In this document: positions 10,316-22,283 of the stretch, in pieces | How the letters are laid out: each line of letters begins with the position of its first letter | Position numbering within the stretch: the first letter of the stretch is position 1 | Assembly (NCBI GenBank): GCA_028015205.1 | Contig: JAPWFG010000069.1 | Location: 61,001 to 125,000, forward strand | Direction of reading: 5' to 3' | DNA from: Mytilisepta virgata | Taxonomy: Eukaryota; Mollusca; Bivalvia; Mytilida; Mytilidae | Length of the DNA stretch: 64,000 nucleotides | Translations under genes and position numbers: made by a program | Notes under the pieces: generated by a model | Seen by the model: only the letters and a program-made list of their open reading frames with translations | What the model was told of the DNA's origin: nothing | Database searches by the model: none

Positions 10316-12337
10316 GAATTTTCAAAACAAGTCCGTTTTTCAATCAACATCAAAGGGGGATTAATAGAATAATGGGTTAGCATTTGCCTTTAAAACGATT
10401 GGTTGATAATTTCAAAAGGTGTCGGCATTTTAAATGACCTTGTGAATTCATATCTTTGATCGCCATTTTCCCACGCTGCTTATATATAAGGCATACAGAC
10501 TTGAACGGCCCTGGATGCTGGACGTTAAGAAAACGTAAGTGTTTTCGGTACGACTTTTCCCGATTGTTTTAAGTTTGTACCTTTTCCAGAACCACCAGTA
10601 CAATTCCCCTTCTTCCCTTCTTAACCCACCTAGACCGTCTAGGTGAGTTATATCTGAAAAACATTAAATCAAACCATTTATCCGCCAATAAACACTAATT
10701 TTGTGACAAAAATACATTCATATATACAAGGGGATATAACGCCCAAACTCCCTTGAGTGCCGAGTACTCTCTAAAATGAGATCAAAGGACCGAATACTGA
10801 ATAGTTTTCGCACAGAGTACCAAATTTTTTTCGATCTTACATGTAAGTACCAAGTACCAAATATTCAAACTCCGAAGTACCATACTCAAAGGTCAAAATA
10901 CCAAGCACTGCCTTAAAAAAGGCCAAAGTACCGAGTACTAAAAGGGGGGTTATACCCACATACAAGTACATAACACGCGTCGAAATCACTACCAAACGAC
11001 GGGAAGAAGGGTCACTAAACGTCTGGTGACTGTAAAACTTGTATTCTCCGTATGGGAAACTTTGTGAGCAAAGAAACAAAAGAAAATACAAATGTAAAGA
11101 CTATGCCTAAAAATATATTCTATGGGGATTTTCTGTTCAGCCGGTGTTCAAAATATTCCAGTTATAAACAAGAGGTACCATGGCTGTATTTTCGCAAAAC
11201 TATTTTCAATATCTTCAACCAAATATAAAATAAACCCGTATAATTCTAAATATAAATATTGGAAAATTAAGTTTTTCTATTCCTACTGTATTTCATGAAT
11301 TAATGAAATATGTCATATTTTGCCAGTTGGACTTGACCTTTTCAACTTTACAAAACTGTAAGCAACAGCAAAAAAGTGGCTTATCCCCCAACTTCAGTTT
11401 AAAAGACTGCTTTAAAAGCGAGCATTTTAGGAGCGTAGCCAGAAATTCCAGAAGAGGGTGCGATTTTCCAAACAGGGTGTGCGAACTGGAGATCTCCAAA
11501 AGTGACAAGCGAGAAAAAAAAACAAAAACAAAAACAAAAAACAAAACAAAACAAAAACAAAAAACACAAAAAAATGATATGAAAATGCAGTGTGGCAACT
11601 TTGTTCTTCCTAAGGGAGGAAGGGAAACTCAAATTTTGTATAGTAGGACCTTCTTGGTACAAAACTATGCCTTATTTTTTTTTAAAGTCTTGTAAAACAC
11701 GTCTAACTTCATCGGTACATATTTTTTGCAACATTTTGTTATTTGTAGCAATTTCCATAAAAATACACTACAACAGCGAGGAAGTTTATAAATAGTTCTA
11801 CTAACACTGTTTATACTCAGCTTGTGTGGACAAAGGATTCTGAAAGCTAAAAAAGCAAGCAAAACATTATTTCCCTCCTCTTTATTTCTAACCAAATACA
11901 TGTATATAATTATGTATACCCCCATAAAAAGGCTATCACTCGACATGTGGGGACACAATAAACGGGATATAATACCCTAAGTGGGAAATTAACTTTCAGT
12001 GAAAAATAAAGAGAGAGAATTTGGAGCCAAAATATTAACAACTATCTAGCAACAACTTTTGGTTGGCAAGTATTCTAGAAATTGTATCGTTTAATAATAA
12101 GATTTTTTGGGGGATCAATCTCAGAAACGATACTAGTAAAATTTCGTAACAATGATAATAATATAACGTGAGTGTGATTTAAAATTGATGGTATTTTGTA
12201 ATAATTGTTTCGATGATTTCAGTAGTAAATTATAAAAATAAAACAAATACTGACGATCCTCTTAATATGTTGAATTTTCAGGAAAATGTCTTGAATTTTG
12301 AACTTAATTTTAAAATTTGAATGATCTATAAAGTTCA
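10316..12337. other. No gene seen
   Basis: AT-rich sequence. At 10740-10960 short imperfect repeats of 'agtaccaagta/gagtacc' occur. Around 11510-11575 there is an A-rich aaaacaaaaac stretch that creates spurious frames on both strands. No domain, RNA gene or complete repeat could be recognised. Confidence 0.5.
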
Positions 12338-12339
12338 TA

Positions 12340-12643
12340 GTCCGAATTTCCTCTGACCCTGCACCCCTCCTTGCTTTTTTTTTTGGTGGGGGGGAGTTAT
12401 TGATATGTCGGGGTGAGGTCGGAACGATAGTGCTATTTGAAAAGTTGACAAATCACACATGACTTGATTTCACCAAGATGGGTGTCCATGATAAGAAATT
12501 AAAAGTACACGAAGTGTTAGAAGCACGCTATCAGCTGGTAGCGCTGAAATCCCATTTGTCAAAAAGCATATCGTTCTGACCCTACCCCGAAATCAATATC
12601 CTAGAAAAGCAAGGAGGGGCGCAGGGTCACAGGAAATTCGGAC
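12340..12643. mobile_element. MITE, about 304 bp, TA target duplication
   Basis: GTCCGAATTTCCTCTGACCC at the left is mirrored by a near-perfect inverted copy ending at 12643, flanked by TA on both sides (12338-12339, 12644-12645). The inverted repeats run about 35 bp with a few mismatches. There is no coding capacity. A TA duplication suits mobilisation by a Tc1/mariner- or related transposase (inference). Confidence 0.75.
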
Positions 12644-12857
12644 TACAAACTTTTTTTGAATTTCAGTACAGTTTCTGGGATTTTCAAGGAGAATTATTTT
12701 TATTTTCTAGTCTAGATAAAAACTAGAAAATTGAAAAAAAAAAATGAAAAAAAGTCTTTAATTTTCAACATGAATTGAAATTGACTCTAGAAGAGAACCA
12801 AATTTACGGGAAGTTGGTCTTCATCCTTAAATTGAGAAATATTATCTTCAATTTCAG

Positions 12858-12970
12858 ATGGTGTTAGATATCAGTGAGACTGTAATCACCATTATAAAGT
12901 TATTTTTCCTATTTCTGTTGGCTGTTGCATTAATTATTGTATATATTTTGAATACTTTCACCAATATCAG
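12858..12970 (+). CDS. Possible exon: transmembrane segment of unknown membrane protein
   Basis: After the acceptor tcttcaatttcag, the open frame reads MVLDISETVITIIKLFF, then LFLLAVALIIVYILNTF, and ends TNI before the donor AG|GTACAC. About 25 hydrophobic residues in a row make one clear membrane helix. The exon ends in phase 2. The block at 14150-14399 continues the frame and ends in a stop, giving 120 codons together. No upstream exon was found, so this may be the tail of a larger gene or a chance pairing. I do not recognise the family. Confidence 0.4.
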
Positions 12971-13078
12971 GTACACATTTTTCTTTTTGGTAATCAGATG
13001 GTTATGTTACATTTCAGGTTCATCTGTTGTTCATTAATTGATATATCAAAGGTATTAGTACATTTCTGGTTGTATTAT

Positions 13079-13615
13079 GGTCCGGATACCTTAAGTAACA
13101 GGTTCGTAAATAGGCGTTCTCTCTGATTTTTATGAAATTTTGCATGCGACTGGGTTTTAAGGCATTGTATACGAATATCGAGAAAATAATAAATTTAACT
13201 TTTATATTTTCGAATTATGACCAGTAAGAATTTCATCGAATTTGAATATATTTGTATAGAATGCAACTAAAAATCACTAAGAAAGTTCCGAATTTTCACT
13301 TTAAATTGCGATTTCTTCCAAACGTGTCCAAGGAATTTCCTTGAAAAATGATATGTTATTACGATAGAAATTTCCGTTTTATTGATGTAAAATTTTGATA
13401 GGGTCACCGAATTCGTTTCCGGTGTTATATAACCATTTTTCCCCCATGCCAGTTTTTCCCCCGGGGGAAAAACTGGCAAGATCTCATTTTTCCCCCGGAG
13501 AAATTTTGGATCATTGCCATTCTTCCCCCGCGGAAAGTTGACAATACGTATACATATAGCCACTTTTCCCCATGCCCATATTTCCCCCACAATATGGATT
13601 TCACTATATATATAC
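13079..13615 (+). repeat. Repeat copy, inverted relative to 18945-19500
   Basis: Starting ggtccggataccttaagtaa, this block matches the reverse complement of about 18945-19500. Shared pieces include tttttatgaaattt, aaagttccgaattttcactt, tccgttttattgat, gggtcaccgaattcgttt and ccatttttcccc. The pair flanks about 5.3 kb including the 15-17 kb minisatellite. They may be ends of one element or two independent insertions. Confidence 0.6.
13448..13477. repeat. Perfect 30-bp palindrome
   Basis: GCCAGTTTTTCCCCC is followed immediately by its exact reverse complement with no spacer, ending at 13477. It lies in the 'cccc/tttt' portion of the inverted repeat. Confidence 0.9.
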
Positions 13616-14149
13616 ATCAAAATTGCACGGCCATTTATTGCATATATATTTTCCATATTTTCTTAAGAAATGATTGATCTCTGGAATGCTAAAATAATAT
13701 GTTTTTCGGCTTGGGTTGCATAGAAGAAATGATAGGTACAAATTGTGTTCGTTTTGTCGACACGCGTGTCACTTAAAAGGTCTGGGGTCAGGGAGTGGGG
13801 GTGGGGCACCTATATTTTGTTACAGGGGTGCCGTTTGCATTCGAAAAAATACCCCCATTCATATATTGACTCTGTCCAAAAATCTGACCTATTCGTATGG
13901 CTGACATGAAAATGTGTTCCTATTAACATCCTGAAAAACGGACATCGGTATATAACTTATTTATAGGAAGTGACCCCCGTGGTTGCAACAAAACTCATTA
14001 CGCGGGGTACACATTGTAGTTGCTGAATATTTAGTAACACGTTTATATAGGGCATGCCAAACAAAATCCTCTTTGATGAGATTAAATTTTAATTTGATTT
14101 TTCTCAACTAAAAGGTATTTTTGCACTTATATTTCATGGCGTCATTCAG

Positions 14150-14399
14150 TCATGTTACGCTGATTTCAATTCCATTTTCTTGCGGGTCAAATCTGAAATG
14201 GAGCGGATATGGTACGAAGACAGCACAAAATTACCCAATGCAACACGCAAACAAGACATCAGTTCCCTCCTACAATAAGCAGTCATCTCCGGGCGGTCCC
14301 GAAAAATATATAAAGAAATCATATCCAAGCGCACAGCCGAATGAACAGATAAAAAGATCAGATATAGGAGGCATGCCCGTCGAACTCGAAGACCGATAA
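14150..14399 (+). CDS. Possible last exon: hydrophilic tail paired with 12858-12970
   Basis: Starting after cgtcattcag, the frame (phase 2) runs through a short hydrophobic stretch (HVTLISIPFSCG) into a polar, Ser/Pro/Gln-rich tail (SSPGGPEKY, SYPSAQPNEQIKRSDIGG) and stops at 14397-14399. Composition and length suit a cytoplasmic tail. The acceptor has only a moderate pyrimidine tract. Function is unknown; it could be an accessory gene of the giant element or a captured host fragment. Confidence 0.35.
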
Positions 14400-14586
14400 C
14401 ATATTTTATATCAAAAGTTCCTCTATTATTCGTCTACTAAAATGTATCTTATAGTCTACGTGTCTCCACTAGATCTGATTTTCATGGCAATGTCTGCATG
14501 TTCACCCGTCGGTTTGCCTGTCTAAATATCCTCCTGTATTTCAATATTATTCCACTAATCAATCTCAGGGACAGCCTCAAAGATCG

Positions 14587-14787
14587 ATGTAGGATAAAAA
14601 AAACTTAATTCACATAGTTTGGGGGGGTGGGGGAATAGCTGCATGTTTAATTATCCTACATTGATTTTCTGGTTGTAGAAATACGTATCATATCGATCAA
14701 TAATTTTTTCAAATTAAGTAAAGGGGGGGGGGGGATCGTGATGTCAATGAACAAAAACTATGTGAATTAAGTTTTTTATCCTACATT
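14587..14787. mobile_element. MITE, about 200 bp
   Basis: ATGTAGGATAAAAAAAACTT and onward to cacatag is mirrored at the other end by ctatgtgaattaag...atcctacat. The arms are about 32 bp. Two G-runs (gggggggtggggg and a longer one at 14724-14736) lie inside. It is non-coding. Confidence 0.7.
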
Positions 14788-15059
14788 GAACTTTTGATGT
14801 GGTGCCTTAAACTTAACCTATCTAATATTTGCGAGTATCAACTGGCTCTACTGTTCTGTGTGCACCTGTATATGTTGATGTCTCCAATAGTTTGTTCATT
14901 GTCCATTAACCTGTCTACCTAAATAATATCTCATTGTCTACTAGATATTTCATTTTGCATTGGCTTTACCTATTCTATACTCTGTTTATATCTCTATGTT
15001 TGTGCAGCTGTCTGTGTCCACTAGCGTATGCATGCCAGATAATATGGTGACTTCATCAC

Positions 15060-17115
15060 ATATCCACAAATCTGAGTTCATGTCTACATGGCCATTCGTC
15101 TGTCTAAATGTCCATTAGTCTGTCTTCATGTCCAGCAGTCTGTTAACATGTTCACCAATCTGTGTACATGTCCACAAATCTGTCTACATGTTCACCAGGT
15201 TGTGTGTATACTCACCAGTCTGTCGACATGCCCACAAGTCTGTCTGCATGTCCACCAGTCTGTCTGTGTGTGTCCACAAGTCTCTCTACATGTTCACCAG
15301 TCTGTCTACGTGTCCACTAGTAATTCGACATGTTCAACAGTCTGTCTATGTGTCCACTAGTCTGTCTACATGTCCACCATGTAAACATGTTTACGTGTCG
15401 ACCAATCTGTCACCAGTCTGTCACCATGTCCACCAGTTTACGTGTCCACTAGTCATTCGACATGTTCACCAGTCTGTCTATGTGTCCACTAGTCTGTCTA
15501 CATGTCCATCAGTCTGTTTACATGTCCACCAGTCTGTCTATGTGTCCACTAGTCCGTCTACATGTCCACCAGTCTGTCTATGTGTTCACAAGTCTGTCTA
15601 CATGTTCACCAGTCTGTCTACGTGTCCACCAGTCTGTCTATGTGTCCACTAGTCTGTCTACATGTCCATGTAAACATGTTTACGTGTCGACCAGTCTGTC
15701 ACCATGTCCACCAGCCTGTCTATGTGTCCACTAGTCTGTCTACATGTCCACCAGGTTCACCAGTCTAACATCGTGTCCACCAGTCTGTCTACGTATCCAC
15801 CAGTCATTCGACATGTTCACCAGTCTGTCTATGTGTCCATTAGTCTGTTTACATGTCCACCAATCTGTTTACGTGTCCACCAGTCTGTCTACATGTCCAC
15901 CAGTCTGTCTATATGTCCACTAGTCTGTCTACATGTCCACCAGTCTGTTTACGTGTCCACCAATCTGTCTACACGTCCACCAGTCTGTCTATGTGTCCAC
16001 AAGTCTGTCTACATGTTCACCAGTCTGTCTATGTCCACCAGTCATTCGACATGTTCACCAGTCTGTCTATGTGTCCACTAGTCTGTCTACATGTCCACCA
16101 GTCTGTCTACATGTTCACCAGGTTCACCAGTCTATCTACGTGTCCACCAGTCAGTCAACATGTTCACCGGTCTGTTTATGTGTCCACTAGTCTGTCTACA
16201 TGTCCACCAGTCTGTCTATGTGTCCACTAGTCTGTCTACATGTCCACCAGTCTGTCTATGTGTCCACCAGTATGTCTACATGTTCACCAGGTTCACCAGT
16301 CTATCTACGTGTCCACCAGTCAGTCAATATCTTCACCGGTCTGTTTATGTGTCCACTAGTCTGTCGACATGTCAAAAGGTCTGTTTACATATCCACCAGT
16401 CTGTCGAGGTGTCCACAAGTTTGTCTACATATTCACCAGTCTGTCTACGTGTCCACCAGTCATTCGACATGTCTACCAGTCTGTTTACGTGTTCACCAGT
16501 CAGTCGACTTGATAACCAGTCTGTCTTCATGTTCACCAGTCTATCTACGTGTCCACCAGTCTGTCTACGTGTCCACCAGTCAGTTAACATGTTCACCCAC
16601 CGGTCTGGCTTTGTGTCCACTAGTCTGTCGACATGTCCACAAGTCTGTCTATGTGTCCACTAGTCTGTTTACATGTCCACCAGTCTGTTTACGTGTCCAC
16701 CAGCCTATCTACATGTCCACCAGTCTGTCTACATGTCCACCAGTCTGTCAACATGTTCACCGGTCTGTTTATGTGTCCACTAGTCTGTCGACATGTCCAC
16801 CATTCTATCTACGTGTCGACCAGTCAGTCAACATGTTCACCGGTCTGTCCATGTGTCAACTAGTCTGTCTACATGTCCACAAGTCTGTCTACATGTCCAC
16901 AAGTCTGTCTATGTGTCCACAAGTCTGTCCATTGTCCACCTGCCTGTCTACATCTCCACTTGTTTGTATTCACCGTCCATTTGAATGTCTACATGTCCAA
17001 CAGTCTGTCTATATGTTCACCAGTCTTGTCCACCAGTATGTCGACATATCCACCAGTCTGTCTTACTGTCCACAAGTCTGTCTACATGTCCTCCAGTCTG
17101 TCAATCAGTTTGTCG
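15060..17115 (+). repeat. 2-kb minisatellite, 20-bp unit
   Basis: The unit is approximately GTCTGTCTACATGTCCACCA, repeated about 100 times with point variants (acatg/atgtg/acgtg; ccacca/ccacta/tcacca) and occasional 9-12-bp insertions such as aggttcacc. Because 20 is not a multiple of 3, one strand reads a 20-residue repeat in every frame, which creates long overlapping open frames (STSLSTCPPVCLHVHQ-like). Variants alternate in places, suggesting 40- or 60-bp higher-order units. It is not a gene. Confidence 0.95.
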
Positions 17116-18180
17116 GTTAGTTCTGGTTTTTTTCTGATGAGCTGTATTGAGTATCTCTATTAGATTTACCCGTCTGTAATTCTATTTTGTTGTGTTGTTT
17201 TGTCTACTCGTCCAAATCTTCAATATGCTGACATTTCTTTTGTTTCAAAAGTTTGTATTTATTTCAAACCGTGTATTTCTTTCTCTTTCAGATAATCTCA
17301 TTGATTTCAGAGTATTTCATTTCTTGTAGACATTTCTATTGTTTTTGGATTATCATATTTTTCTTAAGATGTTTTTTTCTCTTTTGGATACGTCAGATAT
17401 CATATAATACACGACTACAAAAGTCATTTTAGGGTGGAAAACCACACATAATGCAATTAATTATAGGTAATATTTATGACTGGAAAAGTATGCAACCCTG
17501 CATTAAGGAATATACATTTTGTACCAGATCATGTGATCAGTGTCAATATTTTGGATTCATCAAACAAGACAGCATGAGCTTAGTAACGCTATACCAGTTG
17601 TGTCGCATTTAGATCACAGGCCAAACACTATTAAGTATGGACTTTGTAAAAAAAATGCCAAACTCTTCGGAAGGAAACGTTTATCTGTTAACAGGGGTAG
17701 ATTTTTCGTTTAGAAATGGCCCGAGGTAATACCCAATATAAACAAATCTGTCAAAACAATTGATTCAGATCGCTGGAACGTTATAAATGAAAGGGATAGG
17801 ACAAGAACACAAGAGGTTCATAGAATTATTCAACATTGTTCCCGACAGTAAATGTTACATCGAAGTCACAATACTTATTGGTGCAAATATTTTGAAAGGA
17901 CTTTGTACTTGAATGAAACAGAATTATGGACCTATATATCTACAGGAGACAGAATTTTACACTAAAGGGTGCTTAGAATTTCGCTGTATACCATTTAGGA
18001 ATGTGGAGCTTGATGGCAGACAGAACTATTCCAGCAAATACTGAGATTATCAATCAAAGATAGAAAATGGACAATGTGTGTCATGATTTATTCAAAAGCA
18101 AACACAGTTAAACAAGTAGACCTTAATATATTTCTAAGATGTCATCAAATTTGATACACAAGAGAGAGGTTATTAACTAT
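17116..18180. other. No intact gene; possible coding relic
   Basis: Around 17740-17850 a short plus frame (SVKTIDSDRWNVINERD, then RTRTQEVHRIIQHC) looks protein-like but stops soon after. Further protein-like pieces in shifting frames follow to 18050. I cannot name a family. The rest is AT-rich. Confidence 0.3.
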
Positions 18181-18616
18181 CATATCGTCGGTGTTCTGCA
18201 AAAACCTCGTAAGTCGGATTTTTTTGCGGGAGACTTTTTTCGATTTTTGGAATCTACATACACGAATACATATTCTATCAAAACAGGGTACGTCTAGACC
18301 AATCAAAACATAATTTTTTAGTCACATGTTAGAACCTCGTATTTCGATTTGACAATTTTTTTTGTGCAAAAACCTCGTAACTCAAATGGAAAATAATGGT
18401 TGTTGTAAAGGATTGTTACTAAAAAAATATTTTTTGATTGGTTTAGACGTACCCTGTTTTGATAGAATATGTATTCGTGTTAGAAGATTCCAAAAATCGA
18501 AAAAAGTCTCTTACGAGGTTTTTGCAGAGCACCGACGATATAATTCAGTTTTTTTGCTCTCCTGACAAATTTACAAAACTCGACTTACGAGGTTTTTGTA
18601 TATCACCGACGATATG
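18181..18616. mobile_element. Fold-back MITE with duplicated end
   Basis: CATATCGTCGGTG...aaaacctcgtaag at the left is mirrored by cttacgaggtttttgcagag...caccgacgata near 18540, and the terminal motif is repeated once more to 18616. The internal motif aaaacctcgta also recurs. The long inverted arms include ggtacgtctagaccaatc. No coding sequence. Confidence 0.7.
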
Positions 18617-18944
18617 TTTCAAACATTCCTACAACAACTGTTACCATCCCACCAAATCCCTTCTTCGTGTGGGCTTCAACTAGAACATGGGTTTGACCAT
18701 TGGGCCTTACGACCTACTACAGAAAGTCACGTAACACATACATGTACCAAGGGTTCACGGAGGAGAATGGATGTGATCACCACATCAGACTATGCTTCAT
18801 ATATATATAAATAAATCATCTGATATTGAATGTATAATGATACGATGATGGTGTGGTAACGCTAAACTTATTAAAAGAAGGTTACCTATCCTTTAATGGA
18901 TAATTAATTTCCAACTGACGTCGCCGACGTTACTACAAGCTTTC

Positions 18945-19500
18945 GTGCTACTAGGGGAGAAAAATAGGCCTGATCCTGGTCCCCCCCCATCACGCTGAGG
19001 GGAAAAATTGGCATGGGGAAAAATGGCTATAGGACACCGGCGTATAAATCGTTGAGTACGTATGTGTTCAATACGCAAAATACGTCTAAAAATGCGATTT
19101 TATCGACGACGTCGTTGGCTTGCCGTAGCGTCGATAAAAACTTACTTTTGGACGTTTTCACACTCAAACAAAACATTTCAACGACTTGTAACTCGAAAAC
19201 GAATTCGGTGACCCTATAAAAATTTTATATCAATAAAACGGATATATATCATTTTGATAGAAAATTACCTGGAAACAGTTGGAAGAAATTGCGAGTTAAA
19301 GTGAAAATTCGGAACTTTTTCATTGATTTTTACGTGCATTCTATATAACACACCCGAATTCGATAAGATTTTAACTAATCATATCTCAAAAATATAAGAA
19401 GTTGCGTAAATTATTTTTTTGGCTGCATACCAAATTTCATAAAAATCCGAGATATTGCATATTTATGAACCTCTTCCCTTAACAGGGATTTCAAGTAACC
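18945..19500 (-). repeat. Repeat copy, inverted partner of 13079-13615
   Basis: The reverse complement shares an ordered set of blocks with 13079-13615, from gttacttgaaatccctgtta through the gggtcaccgaattcg block to the cccc-rich stretch. Identity is visibly below that of the LINE copies, so the pair is old. Confidence 0.6.
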
Positions 19501-19829
19501 TGAAGAAAGAACATGCAAAATATTGCAGATTTTTAACTCCGAATGCTACAGATAGATTTTCCTTGCTTCAGAAAAATTACAAAATGAATCTTTAGAATTT
19601 TTAGAAAAATAGGGGAAAATCTGTGCAATACTTTCCTACGGCACATTCCATATAACAGCTAGGATAATATGCAAATTTTAATTTTAAAATTTCTCTTGCC
19701 ACTTAAAATGTATTTTTTTTAAACGAAATAATGCCTTTATATATCAGATTTCATGGTTCAAAAGTTGAACTAACATGTAGTTTGTTGGTTTTTTTTTGTT
19801 GTTGTCATGGCAGTTGAATAAATGCAACC

Positions 19830-19958
19830 GTGTTTACATTAGCAGATTTAGGTCGATCTTCGGGAAGATCGTCTTCATAAAGATCGATCGTACTCCAATG
19901 TAAACACTTTAAATCGATCTTCAATCGGACTAACTTAGACTACCTCCAGAGGTAGTCT
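19830..19958. repeat. Cluster of perfect hairpins
   Basis: GTGTTTACATT (19830-19840) pairs with AATGTAAACAC (19897-19907). Inside it CGATCTTC-gg-GAAGATCG (19854-19871) is a perfect stem. Just downstream AGACTACCTC-ca-GAGGTAGTCT (19937-19958) is a 10-bp perfect stem. Most likely a small fold-back element. Confidence 0.7.
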
Positions 19959-20129
19959 TAACTCCTTATATTGCAGTGACGGATATATCCGCTCTTCGAT
20001 AGGGCTTCATGTTTATGTCCAATATGGCACTCCATACATTGAATAAATGCTACCTAGAGGGCTCATTGTGTAGCTGCGTGGCTGTTGATTATATTTACCA
20101 CCATTATGTCTGTTTTTTAATCAGTTACA

Positions 20130-20985
20130 GCAAAACCTGAGCTTTCAAAGTGCCTCCGTGGTAGTCAAAATGGGATAAAATGATAAAAATGCCTGACTTT
20201 TGCTGGGGGTGGGGACATATAAACTTCCAACCCAAGAACGCTCTTGCTCAAAATTCCTGTCAGTTGGCACGAATGTAACAGCAAATGGTTCTTAAAACCA
20301 AACAATCATTGATGGATCAAATACTCTCCCTTCTGAAGGAACTGGCATTTTCGACAACTCATCAGAAACAACTGGGCAAATTTGAACCAAACTTTGACGG
20401 AATGGTCCTTGGATGGTTCCCTATAAAAACTGTGTTCAACTCCTCAGAAACCACTTTGCCAATTTGAACCAAACTATGGCGGAATGGTTTTTGAATGGTC
20501 CCCTATAAAATTTGTTTTTGATTTCCCCGGGCACGATCCAATATGGATGCCATGGCCGGACTTAGTTATGGGAATTTGCATTTTCATCAACTCCTCAGAA
20601 ACTGCAGGGCCAATTTGAACCAAACTTTGGTGGAATGGTCCTTAGATGGTCTCCTATAAAATGTGTTCGGTTTTCTCGGGCGCCATCCAGTATGACTGCC
20701 ATGGCCGGACTTAGTTTAACGTAGGACCCAAGGTAATTTTCACATTTTCGTCAATTCCGCAGAAACTGTTTGGCCCATATGAACCAAACTTTGGTGGAAC
20801 GGTGTCTTTGATGGTCTCGTATAAAAGATGTGTTCGATTTTCCCAGGTCCATCCAATATGACCGAACTTCGTATAACATAGGACCCTAGGGAAATTTCAT
20901 ACCCTATTGGTAATAGTGATAGTTTATAGTGGGCAACTGTGAGCCAGGTGAGCGATTACAGGCTCATGGCGGCCTCTAGTTTCAT
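20130..20985 (+). mobile_element. 'agctcacctgg' family element, 5' end eroded
   Basis: Three internal repeats of 'aactcctcagaaac...ccaatttgaaccaaacttt...tggaatggtcctt' are followed by the family 3' end gagccaggtgagcgattaca and an aggctc/ggcctctag hairpin ending near 20979. Related copies lie at 35663, 38139 and 42336. The family is common in bivalves; its class is discussed under 42336. Confidence 0.6.
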
Positions 20986-21129
20986 AACTTTAACCGTTTT
21001 TGAAAATGAGGGGTGTGGGGGTTGCAAAATTGGCTTATAAGTATCGTTCGTACCGGCCCTTTAAAGAACCGTGAATCGAACCGTCGAAAAAAAACGCGAT
21101 TCGGTTCAATTCGGTGAATCGTTACACCC

Positions 21130-21890
21130 CATGACATATGGCCCCTTTTGGCCCTTGTTGCTAAACTGATAAGGTCAGGTCCTTTTTTATTACCAATATT
21201 AAAGTTATAAAGGCTTATACAAGTCCGTTGCTATATCGGAAGCTATATTTCACATTAATATAAAATCTGGTCCCTTTTTTCACAATTGTTAGGGTCAGAC
21301 CACTTTTCAGTGTTTTTGTTCACAGTAAATTACAAATCATTTGACATATTTTACACAAATTTATAATTTGGCCCCTTTTTGGCCCAGTTCTCAACTGATA
21401 AGTTAAGGCCCTTTTTGTATTATCGCCATTAAATTTCAACAGATTAATGCAAGTCATATGATATATTACAACATATATTTCATGATAATTTGAAATTGGC
21501 CCCTTTTTGTCCATTTTTCTCAACTGTAAGGATCAAGCCCCTTTTTATTATCACCGTTAATGTCCATAGTCAAATACAAGTCATTTGATATATTACAATC
21601 TATATTTCACTCTAATTTGTAATTTGGCCCCTTTTGTCCCTTTTAATGCAACTGCTAGGGTCAGGCCCCCTTTTTTTTTATTAACATCATTAATTTCTGC
21701 AGTCTAATACGATTCTTATGATGTATTACAATCTATATTTTACACTAATTTATAATTTGGCCCCTTTTTAGCCCTTTTAACTCAACTGATAGGGTCAGGC
21801 CCTTTTTAATTATCACCATTAATTTCTACAGTCTGATACGATTCATATGATATATTACAACCTATATTTTAATAAAAAAAATTTTAAATC
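21130..21890. repeat. Tandem array, about 115-120-bp unit
   Basis: The repeating block is aatttggccccttttt-ggcccttttaactcaactg-atagggtcaggcccttttt, followed by attatcaccattaatttc and atatgatatattacaacc. About six to seven diverged units. Non-coding. Confidence 0.8.
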
Positions 21891-22283
21891 CCTTTTTGTC
21901 CTCTTTTTCGGACCAAGACCCTCAATTAAAAATTCAAAGACCGTATTGCATATCTCCAAATCATAAGTAATTATTTAAAACCAGAACAAAACACCTGGAA
22001 CAAAAAATGTAGGAGGAGTTCAAGTTACAAGCTATAAACTGCCATATGAAGATGTTTTACCCTTAAAGGGCCGCGACCCTAAAATTCAAAATCCAAGATC
22101 TTGTTGCACATCTACAGATGATGAGCAACAATTGTAAACCAAATTAAAACACAAAAAACAAAAATGTAGGAGGAGCTTACGTCACATGCCAATTTGGTGA
22201 TTTTGACCCTTTTCAGACCCTTAGTGAACCCCGATAGTGAAAAATCAAAATTTGCAGACCTTATTGAGTAAACCACAATATCA
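21891..22283. repeat. Second tandem motif (aaaattcaaagacc / aggaggagttca), about two units
   Basis: Units contain 'aaaattcaaa..ccttattgcatatct', 'aacaaaaaatgtaggaggagtt' and 'cacatgcc'. The array is interrupted at 22284 by a TIR element and resumes at 23168-23330. The array at 41670-42110 contains related words. Confidence 0.65.

Noticed and set aside
15088..17163. Long Cys/His/Ser/Thr-rich open frames in several registers
   Set aside because: They are translations of a 20-bp minisatellite that is open in all three plus frames; no start, splice or domain context.
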